A DNA stretch of 64,000 nt from Photorhabdus caribbeanensis (GTDB taxonomy: Bacteria; Pseudomonadota; Gammaproteobacteria; Enterobacterales; Enterobacteriaceae). The notes under the pieces were generated by a model. It was given only the letters and a program-made list of their open reading frames with translations, was not told the DNA's origin and did not search any database. Shown piece by piece: positions 34,844-47,913 of the stretch. Numbering within the stretch: position 1 is the first letter of the stretch; the number at the start of each line of letters is the position of its first letter. The translations under genes and the position numbers were made by a program. The stretch is taken from the NCBI RefSeq assembly GCF_018448885.1, contig NZ_RCWB01000003.1, forward strand, positions 1 through 64,000. Direction: 5' to 3'.

Positions 34844-36127
34844 ATGACGCGTCCTTTAGTCGCAAAAATGATAAAGAAATGGCAAGTCAGTTTTATGGTA
34901 ATGGGCTGGCTGTTTATTACGATAAGCAGTTTAGTGGCAACAACTGCAACAGCGGCGACTTTATCCAATATTCACGTCAGTAACAGCATAAATGAATCTA
35001 AAGTGACGATGGTTTTTTCAGGTGGTCGCCCTAATTACAGTTTTTTTCCATTGCATTCGCCAGAGCGTTTAGTGGTAGATATCCATCAATCAGAAAAAAT
35101 TGTTGGTTTACCCATGAATCTACCGGGGCAGGATTTAGTGATGAAAATCCGTTCCAGCCAGTCACCTGATCGACAAAAAAAACGAATTGTATTTGAACTA
35201 AATAATAAAGTTAAAGTCAATTCTATAGTACAGCAGTCGGGTAGTGAATATCGGGTGATTTTTACCCTGCGGGCTTCTGGGGTATCGACAGGTAAGTCTG
35301 TTTTTAGAGAGAGTTCACAAGCAGCTACAAGTAAGCCATTACTTACTAACAACAAATTGCAGACGACAAAGCAGACTGCTTTGCAAGCAACTTCTAAGGG
35401 CAGCCAGCGAGTAGTTGTCGCTATTGATGCAGGACATGGTGGTCAAGATCCCGGTGCGATTGGGCAACGTGGATTGAAAGAGAAGAATGTGACTATCAGT
35501 GTAGCGCGCAAACTTGAAGCATTGTTACGCAATGATCCTATGTTCAAACCCGTTTTGACCCGTAACGGAGACTATTTTATTTCTGTTGCTGGTCGTTCTG
35601 AGGTTGCGCGTAAACATAGCGCGAATATGCTGGTTTCTATTCATGCAGATGCTGCCCCTAATCGTAGTGCGCGTGGCGCTTCTGTCTGGGTGTTGTCAAA
35701 CAAGCGTGCAAACAGTGAGTTGGGTAATTGGCTTGAGCAGCATGAGAAACAGTCTGAGTTATTGGGTGGTGCAGGGGATGCATTGGCAAATGGTACTGAC
35801 CCCTATTTAAGCCAGGCGGTGCTGGATCTGCAATTTGGTCACTCCCAACGGGTAGGTTATAACGTTGCAGTAAAGGTTTTAGGTGAGTTGCGAAAAGTCG
35901 GTTTATTACATAAACGTTCGCCAGAACATGCCAGCTTAGGTGTGTTGCGCTCACCGGATATTCCTTCAATTTTAGTGGAAACGGGATTTATCAGTAACTC
36001 AGCAGAAGAAGTACTGCTTGGTTCCAATGATTTTCAGGATAAGCTAGCAAGTGCTATCCATCGGGGGTTGCGCAACTATTTTCTAGCGAATCCATTACAG
36101 GCGGCACCTAAAACCGCCAAGAAGTAA
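34844..36127 (+). CDS. amiB: N-acetylmuramoyl-L-alanine amidase AmiB
   Basis: A 427-residue periplasmic amidase that splits septal murein. It has an N-terminal hydrophobic signal (~12-40), an AMIN domain (~42-150), a linker, and an Amidase_3 domain with zinc-site motifs IDAGHGGQDPGA, SIHADA and VETGFISN. There is no clear LysM repeat. The start could also be the in-frame ATG 24 bases later. Lies 14 bases after tsaE and 9 before mutL. Confidence 0.95.
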   Translation: MTRPLVAKMIKKWQVSFMVMGWLFITISSLVATTATAATLSNIHVSNSINESKVTMVFSGGRPNYSFFPLHSPERLVVDIHQSEKIVGLPMNLPGQDLVMKIRSSQSPDRQKKRIVFELNNKVKVNSIVQQSGSEYRVIFTLRASGVSTGKSVFRESSQAATSKPLLTNNKLQTTKQTALQATSKGSQRVVVAIDAGHGGQDPGAIGQRGLKEKNVTISVARKLEALLRNDPMFKPVLTRNGDYFISVAGRSEVARKHSANMLVSIHADAAPNRSARGASVWVLSNKRANSELGNWLEQHEKQSELLGGAGDALANGTDPYLSQAVLDLQFGHSQRVGYNVAVKVLGELRKVGLLHKRSPEHASLGVLRSPDIPSILVETGFISNSAEEVLLGSNDFQDKLASAIHRGLRNYFLANPLQAAPKTAKK

Positions 36128-36136
36128 AGGTTAAAT

Positions 36137-38038
36137 ATGGCGATCAAGATCCTACCTCCTCAATTAGCAAACCAAATTGCGGCTGGCGAAGTCGTAGAAC
36201 GTCCAGCATCAGTAGTAAAAGAGTTGGTGGAGAATAGCCTTGATGCTGGCGCTAGCCGTATTGATATTGAAATTGAGCGCGGTGGGGTAAAACTTATTCG
36301 TGTCCGAGATAATGGCTGTGGCATTAACCATCAAGATCTTGCGCTAGCGTTGGCTCGTCATGCAACCAGTAAGATTGCCACACTCGATGATTTGGAAGCT
36401 ATTATTAGTATGGGATTCCGTGGGGAGGCGCTGGCGAGTATCAGCTCAGTTTCGCGTCTGACATTGACTTCCCGTACGGAAGAACAGCATGAAGCTTGGC
36501 AAGCCTACGCGGAAGGGCGGGATATGGCGGTGACGGTGAAGCCGGCGGCACACCCAGTAGGCAGTACTGTCGAAGTGCTGGATCTGTTTTATAACACACC
36601 GGCGCGGCGCAAATTTTTGCGGACAGAAAAAACGGAATTTGGTCATATTGATGAAGTTGTCAGACGTATTGCATTGGCGCGTCTGGATGTATTAATCAAT
36701 TTGCATCATAACGGTAAATTAGTGCGCCAATACCGGCCAGCGAAAGATGAATCACAATACGAGCGGCGGTTAGCCTCCATTTGCGGTACCGCTTTTATGC
36801 AACGGGCGCTTTCTCTTTCCTGGCAGCATGACGATTTATCGATCAAAGGATGGGTGGTTGACCCGATGAATCCTGAGGCGAGTGGAGATATTCAATATTG
36901 TTATGTAAACGGACGTATGATGCGTGATCGCTTAATTAATCATGCTATCCGTCAGGCTTATCAAGATTTGCTCCGAGGAGAACAACAGCCTGCTTATGTT
37001 TTATATTTGGAGGTTGATCCGCATCAGGTGGATGTGAATGTGCATCCCGCGAAGCATGAAGTTCGTTTCCACCAAGCCCGTTTGGTACATGATTTTATCT
37101 ATCAAGGTGTAACGGCCGTATTAAAACAGCGAGGAAGCGGCGCTGAATTAGATTTGGCTTGCTGTGAACCTGCTCCGGCATGGGAGCCGGAAAACCGTCC
37201 GTCAGCAGGGGAAAATCATTTTTCCCGGCAAAGTAATGCCACACCCACGACAACATCGTCACCGCAAGAGGTTTTGTCAAGTAAAGGGAGTGCAGGGGGT
37301 TCTCGCGGCGGTGAAAATCGCCAATATCATGGAGACCATTATCAGAAACGTCAGGGTGAGGTGTATCAGAAGCTGATGCAGTCTGTTCCCGGAGCTGAAG
37401 AAAAAAGAGAGCTGTTTCCGGCAAGAATCGCTCCGGTTATGGCAGAAAAGGTTACTTCGGTACCTGTTCAGGTTAAAAATAGCAGCCATAGTTTTGGTAA
37501 GGTATTGAGTATATATTCATCGTGCTATGCTCTGATTGAATCTCCATTGGGAATTGGGTTGTTATCTTTGCTGGTAGCTGAACGCTGGTTAAGGCGAGCA
37601 CAGTTAACACCAACAGAGCAAGGGCTGAAATCGCAGCCGCTGTTGATACCGTTGAAACTCGCTTTAAGTAAAGAGGAAGCTGACGCTTTAAATCGCTATA
37701 GTGACTTATTGGGTTCTTTTGGTATTGAAGCCTCTATATCTCATGGAAAAGCGACACTACGTGCGGTATCGTTACCACTACGTCAACAAAATCTGCCTAA
37801 ATTAATTCCTGAGTTGCTAGGTTATTTAGCACAACAGCCATCAGCATCGACAGAACAGGTTGTAACTTGGCTTGCTCGTCATATCGGCAGTGAATATGAA
37901 ACATGGAATGTTGCGCAGGCGGTACAGTTATTAGCTGATGTTGAGCGTCTTTGCCCACAACTGGTAAAATCTCCACCAGATGGGTTATTACAATTAATTG
38001 ATTTACAAGCAGTGGTGGCATCTCTTACTCATGAGTGA
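36137..38038 (+). CDS. mutL: DNA mismatch repair protein MutL
   Basis: A 633-residue GHKL ATPase. N-terminal motifs [20 protein letters not shown] and [13 protein letters not shown], then a variable linker (~340-440) and the C-terminal dimerisation domain. It lacks the endonuclease motif, as in other MutH-containing enterobacteria. Overlaps miaA by 8 bases. Confidence 0.97.
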   Translation: MAIKILPPQLANQIAAGEVVERPASVVKELVENSLDAGASRIDIEIERGGVKLIRVRDNGCGINHQDLALALARHATSKIATLDDLEAIISMGFRGEALASISSVSRLTLTSRTEEQHEAWQAYAEGRDMAVTVKPAAHPVGSTVEVLDLFYNTPARRKFLRTEKTEFGHIDEVVRRIALARLDVLINLHHNGKLVRQYRPAKDESQYERRLASICGTAFMQRALSLSWQHDDLSIKGWVVDPMNPEASGDIQYCYVNGRMMRDRLINHAIRQAYQDLLRGEQQPAYVLYLEVDPHQVDVNVHPAKHEVRFHQARLVHDFIYQGVTAVLKQRGSGAELDLACCEPAPAWEPENRPSAGENHFSRQSNATPTTTSSPQEVLSSKGSAGGSRGGENRQYHGDHYQKRQGEVYQKLMQSVPGAEEKRELFPARIAPVMAEKVTSVPVQVKNSSHSFGKVLSIYSSCYALIESPLGIGLLSLLVAERWLRRAQLTPTEQGLKSQPLLIPLKLALSKEEADALNRYSDLLGSFGIEASISHGKATLRAVSLPLRQQNLPKLIPELLGYLAQQPSASTEQVVTWLARHIGSEYETWNVAQAVQLLADVERLCPQLVKSPPDGLLQLIDLQAVVASLTHE

Positions 38039-38972
38039 TCAGAAAACTCAACATCTACCAACGGCAATTTTTGTTATGGGGCCGACGGCTTCAGGCAAAA
38101 CAGCGTTATCTATCGCTTTACGCCAGCATCTTCCAGTGGAACTGGTCAGTGTTGATTCTGCGCTGATTTATCGTGGAATGGATATTGGCACCGCTAAACC
38201 AACAACCGAAGAGCAAGCGTTGGCGCCTCATCGTTTAATCGATATTCTGGACCCTTCTCAACCTTATTCGGCTGCTGATTTCCGTCGCGATGCATTGGAG
38301 GAAATGGCAGAAATTACCGCCTCTGGTCGTATTCCTCTGTTGGTTGGAGGAACGATGCTCTATTTCAAGGCGTTACTTGAAGGTTTATCGCCTTTGCCTT
38401 CTGCTGATCCCGTTATTCGGGTGCAAATAGAACAACAAGCGGCAGAACAGGGATGGGATGCATTGCATCAGCAATTACAAAAGATTGATCCGGTAGCAGC
38501 GTTAAGAATTCATCCTAATGATCCACAGAGGCTTTCTCGGGCACTGGAAGTTTTTCTTATTTCGGGTAAGACTCTCACAGAACTGACTAAATTATCAGGA
38601 GAATCGCTGCCTTATCATGTTCATCAATTTGCTATTGCGCCGGTGAAACGTGAGATTCTTCATCAACGCATTGAAGCGCGTTTTCATCAAATGCTTGAAT
38701 CAGGGTTTGAAGAGGAAGTTAAAGCACTTTATGCTCGTCATGATTTGCATGTGGATTTACCTTCTATTCGTTGTGTTGGTTATCGTCAGATGTGGTCTTA
38801 TCTTTCCGGCGAAATTGACTATGATGAAATGATTTATCGTGGTATTTGTGCGACGCGCCAGTTGGCAAAGCGTCAGATAACTTGGCTCAGAGGTTGGAAG
38901 TCGGTTCATTGGTTGGATAGTTCTCAACCAGAGCAAGCTTTAAGCACAGTTATGCAGGTTGTTAGTGCATAG
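38031..38972 (+). CDS. miaA: tRNA dimethylallyltransferase MiaA
   Basis: A 313-residue enzyme that adds the isopentenyl group to A37. P-loop [36 protein letters not shown] and a C-terminal [14 protein letters not shown]. The start ATG 38031 lies inside the mutL stop region (8-base overlap); further upstream codons in frame are within mutL. Confidence 0.97.
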   Translation: MSDQKTQHLPTAIFVMGPTASGKTALSIALRQHLPVELVSVDSALIYRGMDIGTAKPTTEEQALAPHRLIDILDPSQPYSAADFRRDALEEMAEITASGRIPLLVGGTMLYFKALLEGLSPLPSADPVIRVQIEQQAAEQGWDALHQQLQKIDPVAALRIHPNDPQRLSRALEVFLISGKTLTELTKLSGESLPYHVHQFAIAPVKREILHQRIEARFHQMLESGFEEEVKALYARHDLHVDLPSIRCVGYRQMWSYLSGEIDYDEMIYRGICATRQLAKRQITWLRGWKSVHWLDSSQPEQALSTVMQVVSA

Positions 38973-39082
38973 GTTTATTGATTGTGTACAATTGATGAGT
39001 ACCAAAGCGCAATTTTTGAGTAGTTCATTTTTTCGAACCTTTAGGTTCTTAGTTAAAAACAACAAAATAAGGAAAATATAGA

Positions 39083-39391
39083 ATGGCTAAGGGGCAATCT
39101 TTGCAAGATCCGTTCCTGAACGCATTGCGGCGTGAAAGGGTCCCGGTTTCTATTTATTTGGTCAACGGCATCAAATTGCAGGGTCAGATTGAATCTTTTG
39201 ACCAGTTTGTCATTTTACTGAAGAATACAGTTAGCCAGATGGTTTATAAACATGCCATCTCTACTGTTGTACCTTCCCGCCCAGTTTCTCATCACAGTAG
39301 CAATACGAGTGTAGGGGCGAGCGTAGGTAATTATCATTCTGGTGGCGTTTCTGCTCCGGCAGCACAACAGGAAAGTGATGGTACTGAATAA
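39083..39391 (+). CDS. hfq: RNA chaperone Hfq
   Basis: A 102-residue hexameric Sm-like protein for sRNA regulation. The Sm1 and Sm2 motifs ([20 protein letters not shown] and [12 protein letters not shown]) are standard, and the C-terminal tail is Ser/Gly/His-rich. Preceded by AAGGA 8-9 bases upstream. Confidence 0.98.
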   Translation: MAKGQSLQDPFLNALRRERVPVSIYLVNGIKLQGQIESFDQFVILLKNTVSQMVYKHAISTVVPSRPVSHHSSNTSVGASVGNYHSGGVSAPAAQQESDGTE

Positions 39392-39416
39392 GCTTGAGAG
39401 CAGTAATAGAATGAAG

Positions 39417-39450
39417 AAAAACATAGGTAGGGGGTTTTACCTATGTTTTT
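39417..39450 (+). terminator. Hairpin terminator between hfq and hflX
   Basis: A perfect inverted repeat with 13-base arms (AAAAACATAGGTA / TACCTATGTTTTT) and an 8-base loop, ending in a T-run. It can act as a partial terminator since hflX lies 38 bases on. Confidence 0.8.
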
Positions 39451-39487
39451 TCCTGTAGTTTTTTACTCAGCCTGAGAGGTCGCACCT

Positions 39488-40768
39488 TTGTTTGAACGTT
39501 ATGAAGGCGGCGAACAAGCCGTTGTGGTGCATGTTTTTTTCTCGCAGGATAAAGACACAGATAATCTCAGTGAGTTTGAATCACTGGTAACTTCTGCTGG
39601 TGTAGTTCCTGTGCAAATTGTCACGGGGAGCAGGAAAGCCCCTCATCCGAAATATTTTGTTGGAGAAGGTAAGGCGGAAGAGATTGCTGAGGCGGTGCAG
39701 GCTAGTGGTGCTGATGTTGTGTTGTTTAATCATGCACTCAGCCCTGCACAGGAACGCAATCTTGAGCGGCTCTGTCAGTGTCGAGTTATCGACCGCACCG
39801 GTGTGATTCTGGATATTTTTGCCCAGCGGGCGCGGACTCACGAAGGGAAGTTACAGGTAGAGTTGGCGCAGTTACGTCATCTTTCTACCCGTCTTGTCCG
39901 GGGATGGACTCACCTTGAACGTCAGAAAGGTGGGATTGGTTTGAGAGGGCCGGGGGAAACGCAGCTTGAGACGGACCGGCGTTTATTACGGGATAAAATC
40001 CGTCAGATCCTGAGTCGTCTGAGCCGGGTTGAGAAACAGCGCGAACAGGGGCGTCAAGCGCGAAATAAAGCGGATATACCGACGGTTTCATTGGTGGGAT
40101 ATACCAACGCCGGTAAATCGAGCTTGTTTAATCGCATGACGGCTGCTGAGGTTTATGCGGCTGATCAATTGTTCGCTACGCTGGACCCAACGTTGCGCCG
40201 GATTGAAGTTAATGATGTTGGTACGGTGGTGCTGGCTGATACGGTTGGCTTTATTCGCCATTTGCCTCATGATCTGGTGGCGGCATTTAAAGCAACATTG
40301 CAAGAAACCCGGCAGGCAACATTGTTGCTGCATATTGTTGATGCTGCGGATAGCCGCATCGACGAAAATATTGCTGCTGTTGACAGCGTACTGGAAGAAA
40401 TTGAAGCGCATCAAATTCCGGTGCTGTTGGTGATGAATAAGATTGATATGCTGGAAAGCTTCACTCCGCGTATTGATCGCAACGAAGATAACTTACCGGT
40501 TAGAGTTTGGTTGTCTGCGCAAACCGGTGAAGGTATCCCGTTATTGTTACAAGCGTTAACTGAGCGTCTTTCGGGTGAAATTGCACACTACGAATTGCAT
40601 TTGCCGCCGGAAGCAGGCCGTTTACGCAGCCGCTTCTATCAACTGCAAGCCATAGAGAAAGAGTGGATAGAAGAGGACGGTAAAGTTGGTATCGAAGTGA
40701 GAATGCCGATTGTTGACTGGCGCCGTCTATGCAAACAAGAACAGGATTTGTTTGATTATGTTGTCTGA
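39488..40768 (+). CDS. hflX: Ribosome-splitting GTPase HflX
   Basis: A 426-residue translation-stress GTPase. N-terminal [18 protein letters not shown], then [15 protein letters not shown], the G1 motif [14 protein letters not shown]3 DTVGF and G4 NKID. The start is a TTG at 39488 with GAGAGG upstream; this start aligns with E. coli HflX (MFDRYDAGEQ). Confidence 0.96.
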   Translation: MFERYEGGEQAVVVHVFFSQDKDTDNLSEFESLVTSAGVVPVQIVTGSRKAPHPKYFVGEGKAEEIAEAVQASGADVVLFNHALSPAQERNLERLCQCRVIDRTGVILDIFAQRARTHEGKLQVELAQLRHLSTRLVRGWTHLERQKGGIGLRGPGETQLETDRRLLRDKIRQILSRLSRVEKQREQGRQARNKADIPTVSLVGYTNAGKSSLFNRMTAAEVYAADQLFATLDPTLRRIEVNDVGTVVLADTVGFIRHLPHDLVAAFKATLQETRQATLLLHIVDAADSRIDENIAAVDSVLEEIEAHQIPVLLVMNKIDMLESFTPRIDRNEDNLPVRVWLSAQTGEGIPLLLQALTERLSGEIAHYELHLPPEAGRLRSRFYQLQAIEKEWIEEDGKVGIEVRMPIVDWRRLCKQEQDLFDYVV

Positions 40769-40873
40769 TGCGCCTGTCAGGTGAATATCAGAAAACTTAT
40801 GTGATTGAGAGTCGGCTTGTTTATAAGAGGCTCTTGGCCTGAAAAACCAATCATAAAAGAATGGAGCTAAAAC

Positions 40874-42094
40874 ATGGCGTGGAATCAGCCCGGAAACAAC
40901 GGACAAGACCGCGACCCGTGGGGGAGCAGCAATAATAGCGGCAATTCCGGCGGGAACAAAAGTGGTCGAAACCGTGGGGCATCTGATCTCGACGATCTGT
41001 TCCGTAAGCTGAGCAGTAAACTCGGGGGTTTTGGTGGGAACAAGGGTGGTAATGGTTCTGACCAAGGGGCAAAATTTGGCGGGCGTATTGTTAGCCTTGT
41101 CGCTGCTGCTGTTGTCGTGATCTGGGCCGCTAGCGGTTTTTATACGATTAAAGAAACAGAACGTGGTGTTGTCACCCGGTTGGGTAAGTTTAACCATATT
41201 GTGCAGCCAGGTCTAAACTGGAAACCGACATTCATTGATGAAGTTGTTCCAGTTAACGTGGAATCTGTGCGTGAATTGGCAACCGCCGGCGTGATGCTGA
41301 CATCAGATGAAAGCGTTGTTCGCGTGGAGATGAACGTGCAGTATCGTGTGACTGATCCTGCCGCTTATCTTTACAGCGTGACAAGTCCTGATAATAGCTT
41401 GCGTCAGGCAACGGATAGCGCGGTGCGTGGCGTTGTTGGTAAATATACGATGGATAAAATCTTGACGGCAAACCGTATGATTGTCCGTGATGATACTCAG
41501 CGCGAGTTGGAAAAGACGATTCTTCCGTATCGAATGGGAATAACCTTGCTGGATGTTAACTTCCAGGCTGCTCGTCCGCCGGAAGAGGTTAAGGCCGCTT
41601 TTGACGATGTTATTGCTGCCCGTGAAAATGAACAGCAGTCTATTCGTGAAGCAGAGGCTTATTCGAACGAAGTTTTGCCACGTGCGAAAGGTGATGCGCA
41701 ACGTATCATTGAAGAGGCGAAAGCGTATAAGGCTCGTGTAGTCTTGGAAGCGCAGGGGGAAGTGGCAAGCTTTGCCAAAATGCTGCCTAGATATAAAGAG
41801 GCGCCTGAAATTACCCGTGAGCGTCTGTACATTGAAACGATGGAAAAAGTGTTGAGCCGTACCCGCAAAGTTATTGTTAATGATCACAACAACAATTTGT
41901 TGGTATTGCCATTAGAGCAAATGTTACGTGGCGATGCTTCTGGTGTTAAAAAAGAGGGAACTGTGCAAGCAGATAATACAGTAGCTTCTGACCCGCGGGT
42001 TACTCGTCCAACTTTGCCTTCAAATTCAGGCCGGGGAGTGAATTATAACCGGACAGATAATCTGCGTAATGACATTATCAGGGTAGGGAGATAA
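40874..42094 (+). CDS. hflK: FtsH modulator HflK
   Basis: A 406-residue SPFH-domain membrane protein. Gly/Asn-rich N-terminal segment, one membrane helix (~76-96, VSLVAAAVVVIWAASGFY), then the SPFH domain. With HflC it forms a cage around FtsH. A ribosome-binding site GGAG is 8 bases upstream. Lies 5 bases before hflC. Confidence 0.97.
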   Translation: MAWNQPGNNGQDRDPWGSSNNSGNSGGNKSGRNRGASDLDDLFRKLSSKLGGFGGNKGGNGSDQGAKFGGRIVSLVAAAVVVIWAASGFYTIKETERGVVTRLGKFNHIVQPGLNWKPTFIDEVVPVNVESVRELATAGVMLTSDESVVRVEMNVQYRVTDPAAYLYSVTSPDNSLRQATDSAVRGVVGKYTMDKILTANRMIVRDDTQRELEKTILPYRMGITLLDVNFQAARPPEEVKAAFDDVIAARENEQQSIREAEAYSNEVLPRAKGDAQRIIEEAKAYKARVVLEAQGEVASFAKMLPRYKEAPEITRERLYIETMEKVLSRTRKVIVNDHNNNLLVLPLEQMLRGDASGVKKEGTVQADNTVASDPRVTRPTLPSNSGRGVNYNRTDNLRNDIIRVGR

Positions 42095-42099
42095 TAATC

Positions 42100-43110
42100 A
42101 TGCGTAAGTCATTAGTCTTTGTTATTGTCGCGGCATTAGTTGCTCTTTATGCCTCTATATTTATTGTGCAGGAAGGACAGCGTGGCATTGTATTGCGTTT
42201 TGGTAAAGTTCTGCGTGATTCGGGAAATAAACCGATTGTTTATGAGCCGGGGCTACATTTCAAAATACCTTTTGTTGAAACGGTAAAAACCTTGGATGCT
42301 CGTATTCAGACTATGGATATTCAGGCCGACCGTTTCTTAACCAGTGAAAATAAGGACCTGATAGTCGATTCTTACCTGAAATGGCGGATTAACGATTTCA
42401 GCCGTTATTATCTGGCAACCGGTAATGGTGACATTTCTCAAGCAGAAGTATTGTTAAAGCGTAAATTCAGTGACCGTTTGCGTTCTGAGATTGGCCGTAA
42501 AGATGTGCGTGGCATCGTAACGGACTCCCGTGGTCAATTGACCACAGATGTTCGTGATGCGCTTAATAAAGGTACAACAGATAAGGAAACTGCGAGTACA
42601 ACTGAAGCGGATGATGCTATTGCATCAGCGGCGGCTCGTGTAGAACGAGAAACGGCGGATAAACAACTTGCTATCAATCCGAATAGTATGGCGGCATTGG
42701 GTATTGAAGTTGTTGATGTGCGTATCAAACAGATCAATTTACCATTGGAAGTTTCAGAAGCGATTTACCAGCGTATGCGCGCTGAGCGTGAAGCGGTAGC
42801 TCGTCGTCATCGTTCACAAGGTTTGGAAGAAGCAGAAAAACTGCGTGCAGCAGCAGATAAGCAAGTTATTGAAATCCGTGCAAAAGCGGAGCGTGAAGCG
42901 CTGACTTTGCGTGGTTCTGGTGATGCAGAAGCCGCTAAACTGTTTGCTGATGCATTCAGCCAAGCGCCAGATTTCTATGCCTTTATCCGTAGCTTACGTG
43001 CTTACGAGAAAAGCTTTAGCGAAGACGGGAAAGATGTTCTGGTATTAAGCCCAGAAGCTGATTTCTTCCGCTATATGAAAGCACCTGAAAAGCGATCAGT
43101 TCAGCACTAA
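42100..43110 (+). CDS. hflC: FtsH modulator HflC
   Basis: A 336-residue SPFH protein with an N-terminal anchor (LVFVIVAALVALYASIFIV). Partner of HflK, directly downstream in the operon. Length and sequence are standard. Confidence 0.97.
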   Translation: MRKSLVFVIVAALVALYASIFIVQEGQRGIVLRFGKVLRDSGNKPIVYEPGLHFKIPFVETVKTLDARIQTMDIQADRFLTSENKDLIVDSYLKWRINDFSRYYLATGNGDISQAEVLLKRKFSDRLRSEIGRKDVRGIVTDSRGQLTTDVRDALNKGTTDKETASTTEADDAIASAAARVERETADKQLAINPNSMAALGIEVVDVRIKQINLPLEVSEAIYQRMRAEREAVARRHRSQGLEEAEKLRAAADKQVIEIRAKAEREALTLRGSGDAEAAKLFADAFSQAPDFYAFIRSLRAYEKSFSEDGKDVLVLSPEADFFRYMKAPEKRSVQH

Positions 43111-43130
43111 TAACTAATAGGTGCTGAATC

Positions 43131-43257
43131 TATACCCTATGGTTTTCAAGGTGTATCGCGACGGCAAGGGAGCGAATCCCCGAGAGCATAGATAACTCTG
43201 TTACCGGGGTGAGTGAGTGCAGCCAACAAAGAGGCAACTTGAAAGGCGACGGTTATA
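43131..43257. repeat. ERIC element (127 bp), second copy
   Basis: Opposite orientation to the ERIC at 21783-21909, from TATACCCTATGG to GACGGTTATA, with the GAATCCCCGAGAGC / ACCGGGGTGAGTGAG core. It fills the hflC-purA gap where E. coli has yjeT. Confidence 0.9.
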
Positions 43258-43263
43258 TAAGTC

Positions 43264-43286
43264 AGGCCCGCATCCGGCGGGCCTTA
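43264..43286 (+). terminator. GC-rich hairpin downstream of hflC
   Basis: Stem AGGCCCGC / GCGGGCCT with a 5-base loop, followed by TTAT. A short T-run only; a likely end of the hflX-hflK-hflC transcript. Confidence 0.6.
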
Positions 43287-43356
43287 TCATGTCTGGTGGC
43301 TAACAAAAATAACGGATGTGATAAAAGTTACTGAAAGGTGTGGGATGAGATGTTAG

Positions 43357-44688
<1,332 letters not shown>

Positions 44689-44709
44689 TGGTGCTTATGA
44701 TCAGGTAAA

Positions 44710-44734
44710 GCCGGGCTTTTCAGCCCGGTTTTTT
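44710..44734 (+). terminator. Rho-independent terminator of purA
   Basis: Stem GCCGGGCT / AGCCCGGT, 4-base loop and a T-run (TTTTTT). A strong terminator 22 bases after the purA stop. Confidence 0.9.
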
Positions 44735-44878
44735 GCTATTTATTGTGGCATTTTTTGCTTAATGATTAGGGGAGCAACATGATTTTGGCCGATTCATGGT
44801 ATATAAGTTGAACAATTGCTTATTTTTTCAGTTTGTTCTCGGATATATTAATTTATATCTTATTATCCAGAGGTTGAT

Positions 44879-45304
44879 GTGCAGTTAACGAGTTTTACAG
44901 ATTATGGCTTGCGCGCACTAATTTATATGGCTTCTTTACCGCAAAGCCGGATGACCAGTATTTCTGAAGTTACTGATATTTATGGTGTTTCTCGTAACCA
45001 CATGGTGAAAATCATTAACCAATTGAGCCACTTAGGATTTGTGGCTGCGGTTCGTGGTAAAAACGGCGGAATCCGTTTAGGTAAGCCAGCGAGGGATATC
45101 AGAATTGGCGATGTTGTTCGCGCGCTCGAACCATTATCATTGGTTAACTGTAGTCAGGAATCTTGCCATATCACGTCTGCGTGTCGTCTGAAGGTAGTCT
45201 TAAATCAGGCAATAGAAAGGTTTTTAGAAGAGCTGGATCAGCATACTTTAGCTGATATGATTGAAGATAATGTCCCCCTTTATAAGCTGCTTCTGACCGA
45301 ATGA
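44879..45304 (+). CDS. nsrR: Nitric-oxide-sensing repressor NsrR
   Basis: A 141-residue Rrf2-family regulator with an iron-sulphur cluster; Cys91, Cys96 and Cys102 are in the expected positions ([13 protein letters not shown]). GTG start with AGAGG 7 bases upstream. The stop overlaps an in-frame extension of rnr, so the two are in one operon, as in E. coli. Confidence 0.95.
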   Translation: MQLTSFTDYGLRALIYMASLPQSRMTSISEVTDIYGVSRNHMVKIINQLSHLGFVAAVRGKNGGIRLGKPARDIRIGDVVRALEPLSLVNCSQESCHITSACRLKVVLNQAIERFLEELDQHTLADMIEDNVPLYKLLLTE

Positions 45305-45348
45305 ATAAATGGCGCAAACAGCCTGCTGATGACAACGGAGGAACAGCC

Positions 45349-47790
45349 ATGTCACAAGATCCTTTTTTGGGGCGTGAAGCAGAAAAATACGAATCACCTA
45401 TTCCGAGCCGCGAGTATATCTTAGACATTATTGCTAAACATACTGTACCGGTAAGTCGCCAGGAACTGGCGCAAGAACTGAATCTGATTAGCGATGAAGA
45501 TATTGAAGCGTTACGTCGTCGTTTACGGGCTATGGAACGGGATGGTCAACTGGTTTTCACTCGTCGCCAATGCTATGCCTTGCCGGAAAGATTAGATTTA
45601 TTGAAAGGTACGGTTATTGGACATAGAGATGGTTATGGTTTTCTGCGAGTAGAAGGTTACAAAGATGATTTTTATCTCTCTGCTGAGCAGCTAAAAATAG
45701 CTATTCATGGTGATGTTGTGCTGGCACAACCATTGCCTCAGAATCGCAAAGGGCGTAATGAAGCGCGTATCGTTCGTGTATTGGAGCCTAAGACCAGCCA
45801 GATTGTTGGCCGCTATTTTCTTGACTCTGGCATGGGATTTGTCGTGCCGGATGATAGCCGTTTAAGCTTTGATATCCTGATCCCGCAAAATGAAAGCGGT
45901 GGGGCTCGCATGGGGAATGTGGTGGTGGTCGAATTAATCACACGCCCGGCGCGTCGCACAAAGGCTGTTGGTAAAATTGTTGAAGTATTGGGTGAAAAGA
46001 TGGGCACGAATATGGCAGTGGAAATTGCTTTACGTACTCATGAAATTCCCCACAGTTGGCCGCCGCAGGTGGCAAACCAGGTTGCTTCCTTGGATGAGCA
46101 GGTACCAGAATCGGCAAAAAAAGGCCGTGTTGATTTGCGCTCTCTGCCGTTGGTGACAATCGATGGTGAAGATGCCCGTGATTTTGATGATGCCGTTTAT
46201 TGTGAAAGGAAGCGAAGCGGTGGCTGGCGTTTATGGGTTGCCATTGCTGATGTCAGTTACTATGTACGTCCACAAACGGCATTAGATACTGAAGCACGTA
46301 ACCGGAGTAACTCGGTTTACTTCCCATCTCAGGTTGTTCCCATGTTGCCGGAGGTGCTTTCTAATGGCCTCTGTTCTCTGAACCCGCAGGTTGATCGCCT
46401 ATGTATGGTGTGTGAGATGACGGTTTCGGCGCAGGGGCGGTTATCATCCTATAAATTTTACGAAGCTGTCATGAATTCTCACGCTCGTCTGACATATACC
46501 AAAGTATGGCGAATGTTGCAGGGTGATGAAGAGCTGCGTGAGCATTACAAGCCACTGGTTCCGCATATTGAGCATTTACATGAGTTGTATCAAGCATTGG
46601 AAAATGCTCGTGAGCAACGTGGCGCAATCTCGTTTGAGTCAGAAGAGGCGAAGTTTATCTTTAATGCTGAACGTCGTATCGAGCGAATTGAACCGATTGT
46701 TCGCAATGATGCGCATAAGCTGATTGAAGAGTGCATGATTCTGGCGAATATTGCTGCGGCGCGTTTTGTGGAAAAAAATGGGGAACCAGTACTTTACCGT
46801 ATTCATGATCGACCAAAAGAAGAGAGTATTGTTAACCTGCGCTCGGTTTTCGGCGAATTAGGGTTGACGCTGCCTGGTGGCATGCAACCAACGCCAAAGG
46901 ATTATGCGCAACTGATGCACCAAGTGGCTGAACGCCCGGATCATGAGCTATTGCAAACCTTATTGCTACGTTCAATGAAACAGGCAATTTATGATCCGGA
47001 AAACCTGGGGCACTTTGGTCTGTCATTAAATTCTTATGCGCATTTTACCTCACCTATCCGCCGTTACCCTGATCTAGTATTGCATCGAGCGATTAAATAT
47101 CTGCTGGCGAAACAGCAAGATATTGTTGAGCAATGTGGAACACCGACCGGTGGATGGCACAGTGATATGGAACATATGTTACAACTGGGCCAACACTGTT
47201 CCATGACAGAGCGTCGCGCAGATGAAGCGACGAGAGACGTTGCCGATTGGTTAAAGTGTGATTTTATGCAGGATCAGGTGGGCAATACTTTTACTGGGAT
47301 TATCACCAGTGTGACAGGTTTTGGTTTCTTTGTTCGCTTGAATGATCTGTTTATTGACGGCCTGGTGCATGTTTCCACATTGAGTAATGATTATTATCAT
47401 TTCGATAATGTCGGCCAGCGTTTAGTGGGTGAATACTCGGGTAAAACTTTCCGGTTAGGGGATGAAGTTGAAATTCGTGTGGAAGCGGTTCATATGGATG
47501 AACGTAATATTGACTTTAAGCTGCTTTCTACCACCCGAAAAGCCCGGAATGTAGGCAAAACAGAGCGTGATAGAGCGAAAAAAATAGAACCTGGCCGCGG
47601 GAACAGTAAGAAAAAAGGGCGAGGTTATCGCAAAGAGACTCACTTTGAGCCTGATGGTGCTGTCCGTAAAAAGAGATCGGCGGATAAACCTAAAGTGGAA
47701 AAGAAAAAGAGTAAAACGCTTTCTGCCAAGACTCAGAAAATTGCCGCTAAATTCAAAGCCAAGCGGGCTAAGAAAAGCGCAGATAAATAA
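45349..47790 (+). CDS. rnr: Ribonuclease R
   Basis: An 813-residue 3'-5' exoribonuclease: helix-turn-helix N-terminus, two cold-shock domains, RNB catalytic domain ([15 protein letters not shown]), S1 domain ([18 protein letters not shown]) and a Lys-rich C-terminal tail. I choose ATG 45349 because GGAGGA lies upstream and this start (MSQDPF) matches E. coli. The frame is open 48 bases further upstream. Confidence 0.96.
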   Translation: MSQDPFLGREAEKYESPIPSREYILDIIAKHTVPVSRQELAQELNLISDEDIEALRRRLRAMERDGQLVFTRRQCYALPERLDLLKGTVIGHRDGYGFLRVEGYKDDFYLSAEQLKIAIHGDVVLAQPLPQNRKGRNEARIVRVLEPKTSQIVGRYFLDSGMGFVVPDDSRLSFDILIPQNESGGARMGNVVVVELITRPARRTKAVGKIVEVLGEKMGTNMAVEIALRTHEIPHSWPPQVANQVASLDEQVPESAKKGRVDLRSLPLVTIDGEDARDFDDAVYCERKRSGGWRLWVAIADVSYYVRPQTALDTEARNRSNSVYFPSQVVPMLPEVLSNGLCSLNPQVDRLCMVCEMTVSAQGRLSSYKFYEAVMNSHARLTYTKVWRMLQGDEELREHYKPLVPHIEHLHELYQALENAREQRGAISFESEEAKFIFNAERRIERIEPIVRNDAHKLIEECMILANIAAARFVEKNGEPVLYRIHDRPKEESIVNLRSVFGELGLTLPGGMQPTPKDYAQLMHQVAERPDHELLQTLLLRSMKQAIYDPENLGHFGLSLNSYAHFTSPIRRYPDLVLHRAIKYLLAKQQDIVEQCGTPTGGWHSDMEHMLQLGQHCSMTERRADEATRDVADWLKCDFMQDQVGNTFTGIITSVTGFGFFVRLNDLFIDGLVHVSTLSNDYYHFDNVGQRLVGEYSGKTFRLGDEVEIRVEAVHMDERNIDFKLLSTTRKARNVGKTERDRAKKIEPGRGNSKKKGRGYRKETHFEPDGAVRKKRSADKPKVEKKKSKTLSAKTQKIAAKFKAKRAKKSADK

Positions 47791-47796
47791 TCAAAG

Positions 47797-47821
47797 GGCT
47801 ATCCTAATTTGCAGGATAGCC
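47797..47821 (+). terminator. Hairpin after rnr
   Basis: Perfect 9-base arms GGCTATCCT / AGGATAGCC with a 7-base loop, followed by TGAATATTTT. Only a weak T-run, so possibly partial termination before rlmB. Confidence 0.6.
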
Positions 47822-47913
47822 TGAATATTTTAATCTCCCACTGAATAGATGGAGCTTACCGAATAGGCTCACAGTATTCGTCAGTGCTGTATAACAGTGA
47901 AAATAAGAAGATT

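Noticed and set aside
39215-39424. Minus-strand frame opposite hfq
   Set aside because: It is a shadow of hfq, without a ribosome-binding site or family similarity.
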